Positions 44,810-54,192 are shown, counted from the first letter of the stretch. The stretch is DNA of 64,000 nucleotides from Pseudophaeobacter sp. (GCA_027019165.1 JALUXC010000017.1:310001-374000), one strand, 5' to 3'. The notes: a model not told the origin generated them from the letters alone. A program made the numbers and translations.

Positions 44810-44914
44810 CATCCAACCAGTTTTCGGGCGCAGCCAATGGCAGCGCCCCTTGTGATTTGGCGGTAGATTCGGGGCATTTCCCGGCGCGCCGCCCCAGATA
44901 CGAAGGAAAAACCC

Positions 44915-45205
44915 ATGTCGCGCCGTTGCGAACTGACCGGAAAAGGCCCGATGACTGGCAACAATGTCAGCCACGCCAACAACAAAACCAAGCGTCGTTT
45001 TCTGCCGAACCTGAACGATGTGACCCTGCAGTCCGAAACTCTGGGCCGCGGCGTCAAGCTGCGCATCTCTGCAGCTGCCCTGCGTTCGGTCGATCACCGT
45101 GGTGGTCTGGACGCGTTCCTGGCCAAAGCCAAGGACGAAGAGCTGTCCGCAGCCGCGCTGAAAGTGAAGAAAGAGATCGCCAAGGCACAAGCTGCCGAGG
45201 CCTGA
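44915..45205 (+). CDS. rpmB: 50S ribosomal protein L28
   Basis: 96 residues. The start [29 protein letters not shown] is diagnostic of alphaproteobacterial L28. GAAGGAAAAACCC precedes the ATG. A strong terminator follows, so the gene is monocistronic. Confidence 0.97.
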   Translation: MSRRCELTGKGPMTGNNVSHANNKTKRRFLPNLNDVTLQSETLGRGVKLRISAAALRSVDHRGGLDAFLAKAKDEELSAAALKVKKEIAKAQAAEA

Positions 45206-45232
45206 TCCGCTACACCGATCCTGTTTTATGAG

Positions 45233-45264
45233 ACGCCGCGCTGGAACATACAGCGCGGCGTTTT
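45233..45264 (+). terminator. Terminator of rpmB
   Basis: Perfect 11-bp stem ACGCCGCGCTG / CAGCGCGGCGT, loop gaacata, followed by a short T run (TTT). Confidence 0.85.
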
Positions 45265-45328
45265 GCCGTTCCGCAAGGCGCGCAATGCGGCTTGCAGTTC
45301 GTGCTGTGCATGGGCATATCTGCATGTG

Positions 45329-45682
45329 ATGATGCAACGCCTTCGCATATTCGTCGGGATTATTCTGTCTCTGGCCGTGGTGCTGACAGCCCACAGCGCT
45401 GCGGCGATGCGCGGTGCGCAAGATGCATCGGGCCAGATGGTGATCTGTACCGGCACGGGGCCGGTGACGATCTACGTCGATAGCGAAGGCCAGCCGACCG
45501 GGCCACCACACTATTGCCCCGACTGCATCATGCATCTTCTGGATGCTTCCGCTCCTGCAAGTTGGGGGGCGCCCGCGCCTGCCGATTTCGCAAGCCTCAC
45601 GCCATTTCTGGTTCCGGCTGCAGGCAGGCATGCCTCCTTCGTGTCCGGTGCCTTTGCGCGGGGCCCTCCTGTGTCTGTCTGA
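45329..45682 (+). CDS. Small exported Cys/His protein (DUF2946-like)
   Basis: 117 residues. A signal-like N-terminus (RIFVGIILSLAVVLTAHSAAA) is followed by short segments with M-V-I-C-T-G-T-G and H-Y-C-P-D-C-I-M-H. The Cys/Met/His pattern recalls DUF2946-type proteins found beside copper chaperones and TonB receptors. It lies 71 bp upstream of the PCu(A)C gene and is probably co-transcribed, which supports a copper-related role. Tandem ATG codons at 45329/45332; no clear ribosome-binding site. Confidence 0.65.
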   Translation: MMQRLRIFVGIILSLAVVLTAHSAAAMRGAQDASGQMVICTGTGPVTIYVDSEGQPTGPPHYCPDCIMHLLDASAPASWGAPAPADFASLTPFLVPAAGRHASFVSGAFARGPPVSV

Positions 45683-45753
45683 CCCTTCTTCCCAACACTT
45701 TCCGGTCCTACGGGCCGGGTACCAAAACAGACAATGACAACAGGAGACACCAG

Positions 45754-46239
45754 ATGTCTTTCAAATCCTTCGTTTTCGCCGCATCCAGCGTAGCCGCACT
45801 GACCCTGGCCGGAGCGGCAATGGCCGGTGGCATGATGGTGCACGATGCCTATGCGCGTGTGTCTACCAAGATGTCCGCCAGCGGCGCCGCCTTCATGGAG
45901 ATCATGAACCACACCGGCGCGGATGACCGGCTGATCGACGCCCGTTCTGACGTGGCCGAGCGGGTCGAACTCCACACTCATCTGAGCGATGCCAATGGCG
46001 TGATGAAGATGGTCCATGTGGAGGAAGGCTTTGCCATCCCGGCAGGCGAGACCCACATGCTCAAGCGTGGCGGCGACCACGTGATGTTCCTTGGCCTAAA
46101 GGAAACTCTGCATCACGGTGACACCATTCCGCTGACATTGGTGTTCGAAAAAGCAGGTGAAGTCAGCCTTGAGGTTGCCGTGGACCTGGAGCGCAAACCG
46201 GCTCATGGTGGTATGAAGCACGGCACGCATTCGAACTAA
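45754..46239 (+). CDS. Periplasmic copper chaperone PCu(A)C family
   Basis: 161 residues with signal peptide (cleavage after AGAAMA). The H-x(n)-M-x(21-22)-H-x-M copper(I) motif is visible: V-E-L-H-T-H-L...V-M-K-M-V-H-V, then G-G-D-H-V-M-F-L-G-L. A His/Met-rich tail (H-G-G-M-K-H-G-T-H) may add a copper(II) site. Delivers copper to the CuA centre of cytochrome oxidase, often with Sco/Cox17-like partners. CAGGAG precedes the ATG. Confidence 0.9.
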   Translation: MSFKSFVFAASSVAALTLAGAAMAGGMMVHDAYARVSTKMSASGAAFMEIMNHTGADDRLIDARSDVAERVELHTHLSDANGVMKMVHVEEGFAIPAGETHMLKRGGDHVMFLGLKETLHHGDTIPLTLVFEKAGEVSLEVAVDLERKPAHGGMKHGTHSN

Positions 46240-46283
46240 GGCGTTCGACGTTTTCGATAGCGCGTGTTGCGGCGCTGTCTATT

Positions 46284-46315
46284 TGGCCAGCCTTCGCGGC
46301 TGGCCATCTGCTTTT
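46284..46315. terminator. Hairpin terminator between the copper chaperone and cobB
   Basis: Stem TGGCCAGCC / GGCTGGCCA, loop ttcgc, followed on the plus strand by TCTGCTTTT. Located between convergent genes. Confidence 0.55.
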
Positions 46316-46338
46316 CCTAGGTTCTGTAGCTTGGGTAT

Positions 46339-47046
46339 TCAGGTTTGTGCCAATAGCTCTTCCGTCCAGGCCGGGACAATTTCTGTGGCAGGCCCCAGGC
46401 GGCTTTCTGCAAAACTGGAAGCCCCGGCGGAAGGTTCCAGGTTCAGTTCAATCGTATGTGCGCCTGCCATGCGGGCCTCCTGCACAAAGGCGGCGGCCGG
46501 GTAGACCTGCCCCGAGGTGCCGATCGATGCAAAGATATCAGCCGCGCCCAAGTGGTCGTAGATCTCTTCCATGTCGTAGGGCATCTCTCCGAACCAGACG
46601 ATATCAGGACGGGTGCTGGGGGCATGGCAGGCCGGGCAAGTGTCGGATGGAAGCATCTCTGCGGGTGCTTCCCAGCGGTGTTCACAGACCGAACAGAGGG
46701 CGCCATCCAGAACCCCATGCATATGCAGAACCTTTGAGGCGCCTCCCTTTTCGTGCAGACCATCCACATTCTGAGTGATGATGACTACGTCATCAGGCCA
46801 TCTCTGTTGCAGTGAAGCGAGGGCGATGTGAGCTGCATTCGGGGTTGCGCTTGCCGCCTGCGCACGACGGGCATTGTAGAACCGATGCACCAGGCCCGGG
46901 TCGCGGGCAAAGCCTTCAGGGGTTGCTACATCCTCGATCCGGTGCTGTGCCCAGAGGCCGTCTTCGTCTCGAAACGTACCAAGACCGCTTTCGGCAGAAA
47001 TGCCTGCCCCGGTCAGGACCACGATCTTGCCAGCGCTCATTCTCAT
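46339..47046 (-). CDS. cobB: NAD-dependent protein deacylase (sirtuin, class III)
   Basis: 235 residues. NAD site G-A-G-I-S-A-E-S-G-L-G-T-F-R; T-Q-N-V-D-G-L-H; catalytic His in H-M-H-G; two zinc pairs C-S-V-C and C-P-A-C; V-W-F-G-E-M-P. The helix F-Y-N-A-R-R carries the Tyr-x-x-Arg pair that in SIRT5/CobB binds succinyl or malonyl groups, so desuccinylase activity is likely alongside deacetylase. AAGAGGC upstream of the ATG. Confidence 0.93.
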   Translation of the reverse strand: MRMSAGKIVVLTGAGISAESGLGTFRDEDGLWAQHRIEDVATPEGFARDPGLVHRFYNARRAQAASATPNAAHIALASLQQRWPDDVVIITQNVDGLHEKGGASKVLHMHGVLDGALCSVCEHRWEAPAEMLPSDTCPACHAPSTRPDIVWFGEMPYDMEEIYDHLGAADIFASIGTSGQVYPAAAFVQEARMAGAHTIELNLEPSAGASSFAESRLGPATEIVPAWTEELLAQT

Positions 47047-47090
47047 AGTAGCAAAGCCTCTTGGTTTTGATCTTTCGAAAAGGAGTATTT

Positions 47091-47159
47091 ATGATGCGTA
47101 AACGGATTCTGCACGTCTGCCTAGGCTCGGGACCCATCGATTTCAGAGGAGTAGCATGA
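47091..47159 (+). other. Short frame with a strong ribosome-binding site beside the transposase remnant
   Basis: AAAAGGAG, five bases, then tandem ATGs (47091) opening a 22-codon frame (MMRKRILHVCLGSGPIDFRG...) that stops at 47159. It could be the 5' stub of a gene cut by the IS insertion, or part of the IS leader. No continuation was found beyond the IS remnant. Confidence 0.25.
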
Positions 47160-47181
47160 TTCACGGTTCGAAAAGCGAGCG

Positions 47182-47620
47182 GTGAATTTGTCCGATCTTT
47201 CTGGCAGAAGGATGCGCAGATGGCGCGTCTTGAGCCTTTCTTCCCGAAGTCCCATGGCAAGCCGCGCTTTCATTGCCCTGCCCGGCAGTGAACGCAACCT
47301 ATCTGAAGGCACACCGCGCAGCGACCAGTTTAGGCGTCAAGCAAGGAGGATCAGGAATTGATCCAGTGGATCAATTTCCCGACGAACGGGGGCGTGGACG
47401 CCTGATCCGCCGCACCAAAGGCGGTATGAACACCGCGCTATATGCCATCTGCGACAACCAGGGACGTCCGCTCAACCTGTTCGTCACAGCCGGGCAGCGA
47501 TGCGAAATCATGTCCGGCAGGCTCAAAGACTGGCGGCGTGTGGCGACCCGATACGACAGATCCCGAAGGTCTTCCTCTCAGCCATCGCACTGGCTGGCAA
47601 CCGTCATCTATTGGCTATGA
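47182..47620 (+). pseudogene. Decayed IS5-family (IS427-like) transposase
   Basis: About 440 bp of recognisable but broken transposase. Pieces in order: S-F-W-Q-K-D-A-Q-M-A-R-L-E-P-F-F-P-K-S-H-G-K-P-R (N-terminus), a large deletion, V-N-A-T-Y-L-K-A-H-R-A-A-T-S-L-G-V-K-Q-G-G (the DDE first Asp region, here N), R-T-K-G-G-M-N-T-A-L-Y-A-I-C-D-N-Q-G-R-P-L-N-L-F-V-T-A-G-Q, another deletion, then G-R-L-K-D-W-R-R-V-A-T-R-Y-D-R and V-I-Y-W-L. There is a missing T near 47198 (frameshift) and a pair of compensating indels near 47565-47600. Full elements are about 800 bp. No intact terminal repeats were identified. Confidence 0.8.
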
Positions 47621-47629
47621 GTCCTGCAC

Positions 47630-49048
47630 CTAAAGTCCTCGCACGACACGCAGACGGGCGATGAGACCTGTATCTCCGTTTTCCAAAGTTGCGCCTCCAG
47701 CGTGTAGTTCGGCAATCTCCTGGGCGATTGCCAAGCCTAGACCAACACCGTCTCCACGCGTGTGGCCGCGCGAGAAGGGGCGCATCATGGTCGCAATACG
47801 ATCTGGTGGAATCCCGGGGCCGTCGTCTGCAATCACGACCTCCAGCTCATCAGAGCCAATGCTTTCGATTGACACTGTGACGTGCTGACCATACGCCAAG
47901 CCGTTGTCGATCAGATTGCAAATCGCGCGTCGCAACTTGTCCGGCTGTCCGCGCATCATGCTTTGCCCCTCCGTTTCCACACGCATGGGTGCGCTGCGGC
48001 CGAACACGGTCGGAACACCGGGCAGGCGCATCGGGCGTTGGCCAATGAACTGGACATTGCGCCCTGTGTCCCGGTAGTCATCCACCAGGCTTTCCACGAG
48101 GCTTGCCAAGGGGAAAATATGGCTCTGTTCACTTTGGTGGCGAATGCTGAGCAGATCCAGAGCGCCATCGATGATACGCGAAATCTCATCGAGATCCGCG
48201 CTGAATTTTTCATGTAGGTTCGGGTCCTCCAGCAACTCACTGCGAAGCCTCAGGCGCGTCACCGGGGTGCGAAGATCGTGGGAGATTGCGGCCAGACCCT
48301 GCGCTTTGTGGTCTTGCTCCGCGGCAAAGCGTTCTTTGAGATGATCTATTCGATCACGCACCTGAATAGCCTCGAGAGAAGCCAGGGGCGGCAGCTGCGC
48401 TGTACCGCGCCGCGCAAGAAGCCGGAAAGGCGCCGCCAGGTTGATCGCCAGGGGCACAATCGCCGCCATTCCCAAAAGAAATGCCGCCAGACCGATCAGC
48501 GCAACCTTGGTTTCCTCAAGCCTGTTGCGCCACAGCCTGGTTGCCGTGACCGACAATACGCTTCCGTCAGGTTGAAACACTGACAAAGTGGCGCCGCTGT
48601 CTTGTCGGGCAATGGCGCGGGACAGATCGCCCAAACGTCCTTCGGGGGATTGCTGCTCGCCGGAAGCGCGCAGGGCATCGGGCCGTTTGGGGGGCGCGTC
48701 AAACACGGCCGCGGCGCGCAGGCGTTGATCATCCAGGATCAGAATCAGGGGCACCGTATGGGTCGCCTCCGCCGTGAAGCCGCTTGCAGCAATTTGCCAG
48801 TCATAGGGGGGTAGGTTCCCCGATAGTGGCACCTCGTTTGTGCGGGCCGCCCTAATGATCTGCAACAAGGCAGGCCCGGAAGTCTCTGCAATCAGGAGTG
48901 CGGAGCGGCGTTCGAAAATCCGGTGCAGGGTCCAGCCGGAGACCAGACTGCCCGCGAGGAAAGACAGAACCACCAGCAAGGGCAGTCGCTGCGCCAGCGA
49001 ACCGGGAAGCTGGCGCAATGCGCGCAGCAGGAGGGCGTTCAGCGCCAT
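47630..49048 (-). CDS. Sensor histidine kinase
   Basis: 472 residues. TM1 (LPLLVVLSFLAGSLVSGWTL, about 22-42), periplasmic region of about 160 residues, TM2 (VALIGLAAFLLGMAAIVPLAIN, about 205-227), HAMP-like linker, HisKA with H-D-L-R-T-P-V-T-R-L-R-L-R (His near 257) and HATPase_c with N-L-I-D-N-G-L-A-Y, D-D-G-P-G-I-P and G-V-G-L-G-L-A-I. It follows the response regulator gene by 4 bp (same operon). Divergent context with a sugar ABC system suggests sugar sensing. Confidence 0.9.
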   Translation of the reverse strand: MALNALLLRALRQLPGSLAQRLPLLVVLSFLAGSLVSGWTLHRIFERRSALLIAETSGPALLQIIRAARTNEVPLSGNLPPYDWQIAASGFTAEATHTVPLILILDDQRLRAAAVFDAPPKRPDALRASGEQQSPEGRLGDLSRAIARQDSGATLSVFQPDGSVLSVTATRLWRNRLEETKVALIGLAAFLLGMAAIVPLAINLAAPFRLLARRGTAQLPPLASLEAIQVRDRIDHLKERFAAEQDHKAQGLAAISHDLRTPVTRLRLRSELLEDPNLHEKFSADLDEISRIIDGALDLLSIRHQSEQSHIFPLASLVESLVDDYRDTGRNVQFIGQRPMRLPGVPTVFGRSAPMRVETEGQSMMRGQPDKLRRAICNLIDNGLAYGQHVTVSIESIGSDELEVVIADDGPGIPPDRIATMMRPFSRGHTRGDGVGLGLAIAQEIAELHAGGATLENGDTGLIARLRVVRGL

Positions 49049-49052
49049 GCCG

Positions 49053-49751
49053 CTAGCTGCTGATCGGGGCGCAGAACTGATAGCCCCGGTTGCGCACCGT
49101 CTTGATAAAATCGGCATCCTCATCCGCGGCTGAGAGCTTCTTTCGCAAGCGGCTGACAAGGATATCTACCCTGCGGTCCTCGGGGCCGAGGTCCACGCCA
49201 AAGATCTCTCTCCCGATCACCTCACGCGATACCGGATCGGGCAGGGCTCCGACCAAAGCCGTAATCAGCCGGTACTCGGTTGAGCTAAGTGGAACCAGCA
49301 TGCCCGCCGGGCTGTGCAATTTTTGACGTGTGCAGTCCAGGCACCAGCCGGAAAAGCGGATCTGCCCGGTCGGCGCTTTGCGCCCGCGTTGCACCTGTGT
49401 GCGGCGCAGGAGGGCATTCATGCGTGCAAGCAATTCACGGGGATTGAAGGGCTTCTCCAGGTAGTCGTCAGCGCCCAGTTCCAAGCCAATGATACGCTCG
49501 TTATCCCCTCGGACTGCCGACAGAATGATCACCGGAACTTCAGATGTTTCACGCAGCCATCGACAAAAGGAAAGACCGTCTTCTCCTGGAAGCATCACGT
49601 CCACAACATAGACGTCAAAATCTGCCGGGGCATGTTCTTTTGCGGACTCGCTGGACGGGGAGACGCGACACGCGAACCCTCGGTTCGACAGGTAGGCGGA
49701 CAGCAGATCCGAAATCTCACTGTCGTCTTCGACGATATGCACTGAGGGCAC
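49053..49751 (-). CDS. OmpR-family response regulator
   Basis: 232 residues from GTG 49751 (AAAGGAC upstream). Receiver: E8/D9/D10, phosphoacceptor D51 (Y-V-V-D-V-M-L-P-G-E-D-G) and K near 101 (Y-L-E-K-P-F). The C-terminal winged helix has S-S-T-E-Y-R-L-I-T-A-L, R-R-V-D-I-L-V-S-R-L-R-K-K and I-K-T-V-R-N-R-G-Y-Q-F. Pairs with the kinase downstream. It reads away from the ABC sugar operon; a 10-bp-period direct repeat lies between them. Confidence 0.92.
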   Translation of the reverse strand: MPSVHIVEDDSEISDLLSAYLSNRGFACRVSPSSESAKEHAPADFDVYVVDVMLPGEDGLSFCRWLRETSEVPVIILSAVRGDNERIIGLELGADDYLEKPFNPRELLARMNALLRRTQVQRGRKAPTGQIRFSGWCLDCTRQKLHSPAGMLVPLSSTEYRLITALVGALPDPVSREVIGREIFGVDLGPEDRRVDILVSRLRKKLSAADEDADFIKTVRNRGYQFCAPISS

Positions 49752-49853
49752 GGAGGCGTCTTGTCCTTTTGTGGTGCTGCGATCTGCCACTGCAGTCGAT
49801 GAGCGGCCGGATCTCTTTATGGTTTTGTTCGGCTTGTGAGGATGGCCGAGAAT

Positions 49854-49872
49854 GCAACAAATCGCAACAAAT
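49854..49872. promoter_or_regulatory. Direct repeat GCAACAAAT-C-GCAACAAAT, likely response-regulator operator
   Basis: Two identical 9-mers at 49854-49862 and 49864-49872, 10-bp period, in the 202-bp divergent gap between the OmpR-type regulator and the sugar-binding protein gene. OmpR-family dimers bind head-to-tail repeats spaced about 10-11 bp. Distance to the ABC start is about 82 bp. Confidence 0.5.
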
Positions 49873-49953
49873 TGCTTGGACCGGTGCGGCGCAATTCCCG
49901 GTAGAGTGTCACAACAGGTGCCTGATGAGACAGGTACGATCTGGGAGGATATC

Positions 49954-51210
49954 ATGAACAAAGTTGCAAAAGCGCTGCTTGGCGCTGCCTCAATGCTGGC
50001 CGTCACCGTTGCTGCCCCTGCCGTGGCGGACCCCAAGGCCGAAGTGCTGCACTACTGGACCTCTGGCGGTGAGGCCAAGGCGGTTCAGGCCCTGCAAGAA
50101 GCTTTCAAGGCGCGCGGTGGTGAGTGGGTCGATGCTCCGGTTGCCGGCGGCGGCGGTGATGCGCAGGCCGCTGTTCTACGCGCCCGCGTCCTGGCGGGCG
50201 ATCCGCCTGCTGCGGTTCAGATCAAAGGGCCGAATATTCAGGAATGGGCCGAGGCTGGCGCGCTGGGCGATCTGAGCGATGTGGCCGCCGCGCAGAACTG
50301 GGACAAGGTGCTGCCCGAGACCATCCAGAACATCGTCAAACACGACGGTCAGTATGTGGCCGTGCCGGTCAATGTGCACCGGGTGGACTGGATCTGGGCC
50401 AACCCTGCGGTTCTGGCCAAGGTTGGTGCCGATGTGCCCACCACATGGGATGAGTTCAACGAGACTGCCGAGAAACTGAAGGCCGCCGGGATCATCCCGC
50501 TGGCCCATGGCGGTCAGCCCTGGCAGGACGCGACGGTGTTTGAAACGGTGGTTCTGGGCGTTGGCGGTATCGACTTCTACCAAAAGGCGCTGGTCGATCT
50601 CGACATGGATGCGCTGGGATCCGACACCATGGTCAAGGTCTTTGACCAGATGCGCAAGATGCGCGGCTACGTGGATCCCGATTTCCCGGGCCGCGACTGG
50701 AACCTTGCCACCGCCATGGTGATGCGCGGCGAAGCCGCGATGCAGATCATGGGCGACTGGGCCAAGGGCGAATTCGCGGCTGCAGGTCTTGAACCGGGCA
50801 AGGATTACATCTGTGCCGCCACACCGTCGGATGGCGGCTATATCCTCAACTCCGACAGCTTTGCCATGTTCAACGTCAAGGGCGACGACAATGTGCAAGG
50901 GCAGGCTCTGCTCGCTGAGCTGATCCTTGGTACCGAGTTCCAGGAGACCTTCAACCTGTTCAAAGGGTCTATCCCGGCGCGCACCGATGTGCCGCGCGGC
51001 GAGTTCGACGCATGCGCAATCAAGTCGATGGACGATATGGTTTCAGCTGCTAAGGGTGGCACGCTGATGGGATCCATGGCGCACGAAATTGCCCAGGCCG
51101 GTGCCGTACGCGGTGCTTTCATCGACGTGGTGACCGCGCATTTCAATTCGGACATGTCCTCCACCGAGGCCACCGAGAAGCTGGTAAAAGCCATCAAGCT
51201 GGCCATGTAA
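49954..51210 (+). CDS. Carbohydrate ABC transporter substrate-binding protein
   Basis: 418 residues with signal peptide (cleavage near AVADP). Family 1 extracellular sugar-binding fold: V-L-H-Y-W-T-S-G-G-E (strand with W), P-V-N-V-H-R-V-D-W-I-W, G-Q-P-W-Q-D and M-Q-I-M-G-D-W. This pattern resembles glucose/mannose binders of the GtsA type. First gene of a four-gene operon. GGGAGG before the ATG. Confidence 0.92.
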   Translation: MNKVAKALLGAASMLAVTVAAPAVADPKAEVLHYWTSGGEAKAVQALQEAFKARGGEWVDAPVAGGGGDAQAAVLRARVLAGDPPAAVQIKGPNIQEWAEAGALGDLSDVAAAQNWDKVLPETIQNIVKHDGQYVAVPVNVHRVDWIWANPAVLAKVGADVPTTWDEFNETAEKLKAAGIIPLAHGGQPWQDATVFETVVLGVGGIDFYQKALVDLDMDALGSDTMVKVFDQMRKMRGYVDPDFPGRDWNLATAMVMRGEAAMQIMGDWAKGEFAAAGLEPGKDYICAATPSDGGYILNSDSFAMFNVKGDDNVQGQALLAELILGTEFQETFNLFKGSIPARTDVPRGEFDACAIKSMDDMVSAAKGGTLMGSMAHEIAQAGAVRGAFIDVVTAHFNSDMSSTEATEKLVKAIKLAM

Positions 51211-51295
51211 GCCTGCGCATGGCGTCTGAACAGCGCGGTCCCTTGTGAAGGGGACCGTGCATCTAAACACTCACCCTCTCGAAAGAAGACCCGCT

Positions 51296-52192
51296 GTGAC
51301 CCGTCCCCCTGTCACCCTGATGGACCGTCTGGCCCGCATCCTGCCGCAGATCGTGGTGGCGCCGGGGTTTGCCGCCATCCTGTTCTTCGTCTACGGCTTC
51401 ATTCTTTGGACTGGCTATATGTCGCTGACCAAGTCCAAGATGCTGCCGAACTACACCCTGACCGGATTTCGCCAGTACGAGCGCCTGTTTCAGATGGACC
51501 GCTGGTCGGTCGCCATCGACAACCTGTTTGTCTTTGGGGTGCTCTTCATCCTTGTCGCCATCGTGATCGGCTGCCTGCTGGCGGTGCTTTTGGATCAGAA
51601 GATCCGCGCCGAGGGTTTCATCCGCACCATCTACCTTTATCCGATGGCGATTTCCTTCATCATCACCGGCACCGCCTGGAAATGGATCATGAACCCCTCG
51701 CTGGGGCTGGAAACCGTGGTGCGGAGCTGGGGCTGGGAGACATTCCGCTTTGGCTGGACTGTGGATGAGAACCTTGCGGTCTATGCGCTGGTCATGGCCG
51801 CCGTCTGGCAAAGCGCCGGGTTCGTGATGGCGCTGTTCCTGTCGGCCCTGCGCAGTGTCGATCAGGACATCATCAAGGCGGCGAGCTTGGATGGCGCCTC
51901 GCCCTGGCAGATCTACCTGCGCATCATCCTTCCCTCGATGCGCCCCGTCTTCATGAGCGCGGTGGTTATCCTTGCCCACCTAGCAATCAAGAGCTTTGAC
52001 CTTGTCGTGGCCCTGACCGGCGGCGGACCCGGCTATGCCTCAACCCTGCCAGCCAATTTCATGTATGAGATGACCTTCCGCCGCAACGAGATCGGCGTTG
52101 GCGCTGCCTCGGCCATGGTGATGCTGGCGACGGTCGCCGCGATCATGGTGCCCTATCTTTACTCAGAACTGAGGGGCAAGAAACATGTCTGA
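51296..52192 (+). CDS. Carbohydrate ABC transporter permease (MalF-like)
   Basis: 298 residues from GTG 51296 (AAAGAAG upstream). Six helices; EAA loop is A-A-S-L-D-G-A-S-P-W-Q-I-Y-L-R-I-I-L-P. Forms the heterodimeric channel with the next gene, whose ATG overlaps its end by 8 bases. A longer GTG start at 51245 lies outside the membrane segment. Confidence 0.92.
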   Translation: MTRPPVTLMDRLARILPQIVVAPGFAAILFFVYGFILWTGYMSLTKSKMLPNYTLTGFRQYERLFQMDRWSVAIDNLFVFGVLFILVAIVIGCLLAVLLDQKIRAEGFIRTIYLYPMAISFIITGTAWKWIMNPSLGLETVVRSWGWETFRFGWTVDENLAVYALVMAAVWQSAGFVMALFLSALRSVDQDIIKAASLDGASPWQIYLRIILPSMRPVFMSAVVILAHLAIKSFDLVVALTGGGPGYASTLPANFMYEMTFRRNEIGVGAASAMVMLATVAAIMVPYLYSELRGKKHV

Positions 52193-53072
52193 GACCTCTC
52201 CCATGTCCCAATCCGGTTCTGGCAGCCAGATCCTTTTGCGGGTGTTGCTCTGGGCCGTTCTGATCCTTTTTGCGATATGGTTCCTGTTGCCGGCCTATGT
52301 GGTCGTCGGCACCTCGATGAAGGATCTGGAGGAGATCCGGGGCGGATCCCTCTTGGCGCTGCCGCACGAGCTGAACTTTGCTGCCTGGCGTCATGCCTGG
52401 AGCGAGGCCTGCATCGGGGTCGAGTGCACGGGGCTTGAGCCCTATTTCTGGAACTCGGTCCGCATGGCGCTGCCTGCGGTGGTGATCTCGACCCTTCTGG
52501 GGGCGATCACCGGATTTGCCCTCACTAAATTTCGCTTTCGCGGGGCAAACCTTGTCTTTGCGCTGATCCTGTTCGGCTGCTTCGTGCCCTTTCAGGTGGT
52601 GATCCTGCCAATGGCGCAGACATTGGGGAAACTCGGCATCACCAACACCGTTTACGGGTTGATCCTGGTGCATTCGGTCTATGGCCTTGCCTTCACCACG
52701 CTGTTCTTCCGCAACTACTATGTCACTATCCCGGATGAGCTGGTGCGCGCGGCCACCATCGACGGGGCGGGGTTCTTCACGATCTTCTGGCGGATCATCC
52801 TGCCCCTGTCGCCGCCGATTATCGTGGTCTCGGTGATCTGGCAGTTCACCCAGATCTGGAACGACTTCCTGTTCGGCGCGAGCTTTACCACTGGCGGGGC
52901 GCAGCCCGTGACCGTGGCGCTCAATAACCTCGTGAACACCACCACCGGGGTCAAACAATACAATGTGGACATGGCGGCGGCTTTGATCACCGCAGCTCCC
53001 ACGCTTTTCGTTTATATCGTCGCGGGCCGATACTTCGTGCGCGGTCTTACCGCCGGCTCGGTCAAAGGATGA
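52185..53072 (+). CDS. Carbohydrate ABC transporter permease (MalG-like)
   Basis: 295 residues, six helices, EAA loop [22 protein letters not shown] long first periplasmic loop holds two Cys (E-A-C-I-G-V-E-C). Second channel subunit. Confidence 0.92.
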   Translation: MSETSPMSQSGSGSQILLRVLLWAVLILFAIWFLLPAYVVVGTSMKDLEEIRGGSLLALPHELNFAAWRHAWSEACIGVECTGLEPYFWNSVRMALPAVVISTLLGAITGFALTKFRFRGANLVFALILFGCFVPFQVVILPMAQTLGKLGITNTVYGLILVHSVYGLAFTTLFFRNYYVTIPDELVRAATIDGAGFFTIFWRIILPLSPPIIVVSVIWQFTQIWNDFLFGASFTTGGAQPVTVALNNLVNTTTGVKQYNVDMAAALITAAPTLFVYIVAGRYFVRGLTAGSVKG

Positions 53073-53082
53073 GGACAGGCAG

Positions 53083-54192
53083 ATGGCTTCTCTGACTATC
53101 AACAATGCAGTGAAACGCTATGGGCAGGTGGAGGTCCTGAAGGGCGTGTCGATCGATCTTCAGGATGGCGAGTTTCTGGTGCTCTTGGGCGCCTCTGGCT
53201 GTGGGAAATCCACACTGCTGAACATGATCGCCGGTCTGGAAAGCGTCACCGAGGGGGAAATCAGCATCGGCGGGCGCGTGGTGAACGATGTGCACCCAAA
53301 GGACCGCGACATCGCCATGGTGTTCCAATCGTATGCTCTGTATCCGACCATGACGGTGGCGCAGAACATCGCCTTTGGACTTGAGATGCGCGGCATGCCC
53401 AAGGCTGAGCGGCAAAAACGGGTGCTTGAGGTCGCCAAGATGCTGCAGATGGATCACCTCTTGGATCGCAAGCCCAGCCAGCTGTCTGGTGGCCAGCGTC
53501 AACGGGTGGCCATGGGGCGTGCCCTTGTGCGCGACCCCGAGGTGTTTCTGTTCGACGAGCCGCTCAGCAATCTGGATGCGAAGCTGCGCCTTGAGATGCG
53601 AACCGAGATCAAGCGGCTGCACAAGCGGCTCAATGCCACCATGGTCTATGTTACCCACGACCAGATCGAGGCGCTGACCCTGGCGGACAGGATCGCCATT
53701 CTGAAGGATGGCGAGGTTCAGCAACTGGCCAGCCCGGCGGAGATATACGAACAGCCCGCCAATATGTTCGTTGCAGGTCTGGTTGGATCGCCGCCGATGA
53801 ATTTCATCGACATCGTGCCGCAGGCTTCGGATCAAGGGGTGGTGGCGGAAATCGCCGTGCGCGCGGATGGTGAGGACCGACCGCTGGTGCTTGATCTCTC
53901 GTCCCATGCCGCACGGCTCGCAGGGCGTATGGGGGAAAAACTGGTGCTGGGCCTGCGTCCCGAAATGATCAGCCAGGGCGCCAGTGAAGCGGGGCAGGTG
54001 GTCGCCGCCGAGATTGACGTGACCGAGGCGACTGGGGCCGACACGCTTTGTGTGCTGACGTGGAACGGCAAGGAAGTGCTGGCGCGGGGGACATCCGGCT
54101 ATGCAAAGCTGTTGGAAGGGACCATGGAGTTCTGCATCAACACGGAACGGGCAGTGCTGTTCGACAGCCAAACGGGCCTGCGTCTGGGCTGA
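53083..54192 (+). CDS. Carbohydrate ABC transporter ATP-binding protein (UgpC/MsmK type)
   Basis: 369 residues. Walker [11 protein letters not shown]-loop Q-S-Y-A-L-Y-P, signature L-S-G-G-Q-R-Q-R, Walker B F-L-F-D-E-P, H-loop T-H-D-Q. The C-terminal OB-like regulatory domain (about 240-369) resembles MalK. Last gene of the operon; no obvious terminator follows. Confidence 0.95.
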   Translation: MASLTINNAVKRYGQVEVLKGVSIDLQDGEFLVLLGASGCGKSTLLNMIAGLESVTEGEISIGGRVVNDVHPKDRDIAMVFQSYALYPTMTVAQNIAFGLEMRGMPKAERQKRVLEVAKMLQMDHLLDRKPSQLSGGQRQRVAMGRALVRDPEVFLFDEPLSNLDAKLRLEMRTEIKRLHKRLNATMVYVTHDQIEALTLADRIAILKDGEVQQLASPAEIYEQPANMFVAGLVGSPPMNFIDIVPQASDQGVVAEIAVRADGEDRPLVLDLSSHAARLAGRMGEKLVLGLRPEMISQGASEAGQVVAAEIDVTEATGADTLCVLTWNGKEVLARGTSGYAKLLEGTMEFCINTERAVLFDSQTGLRLG

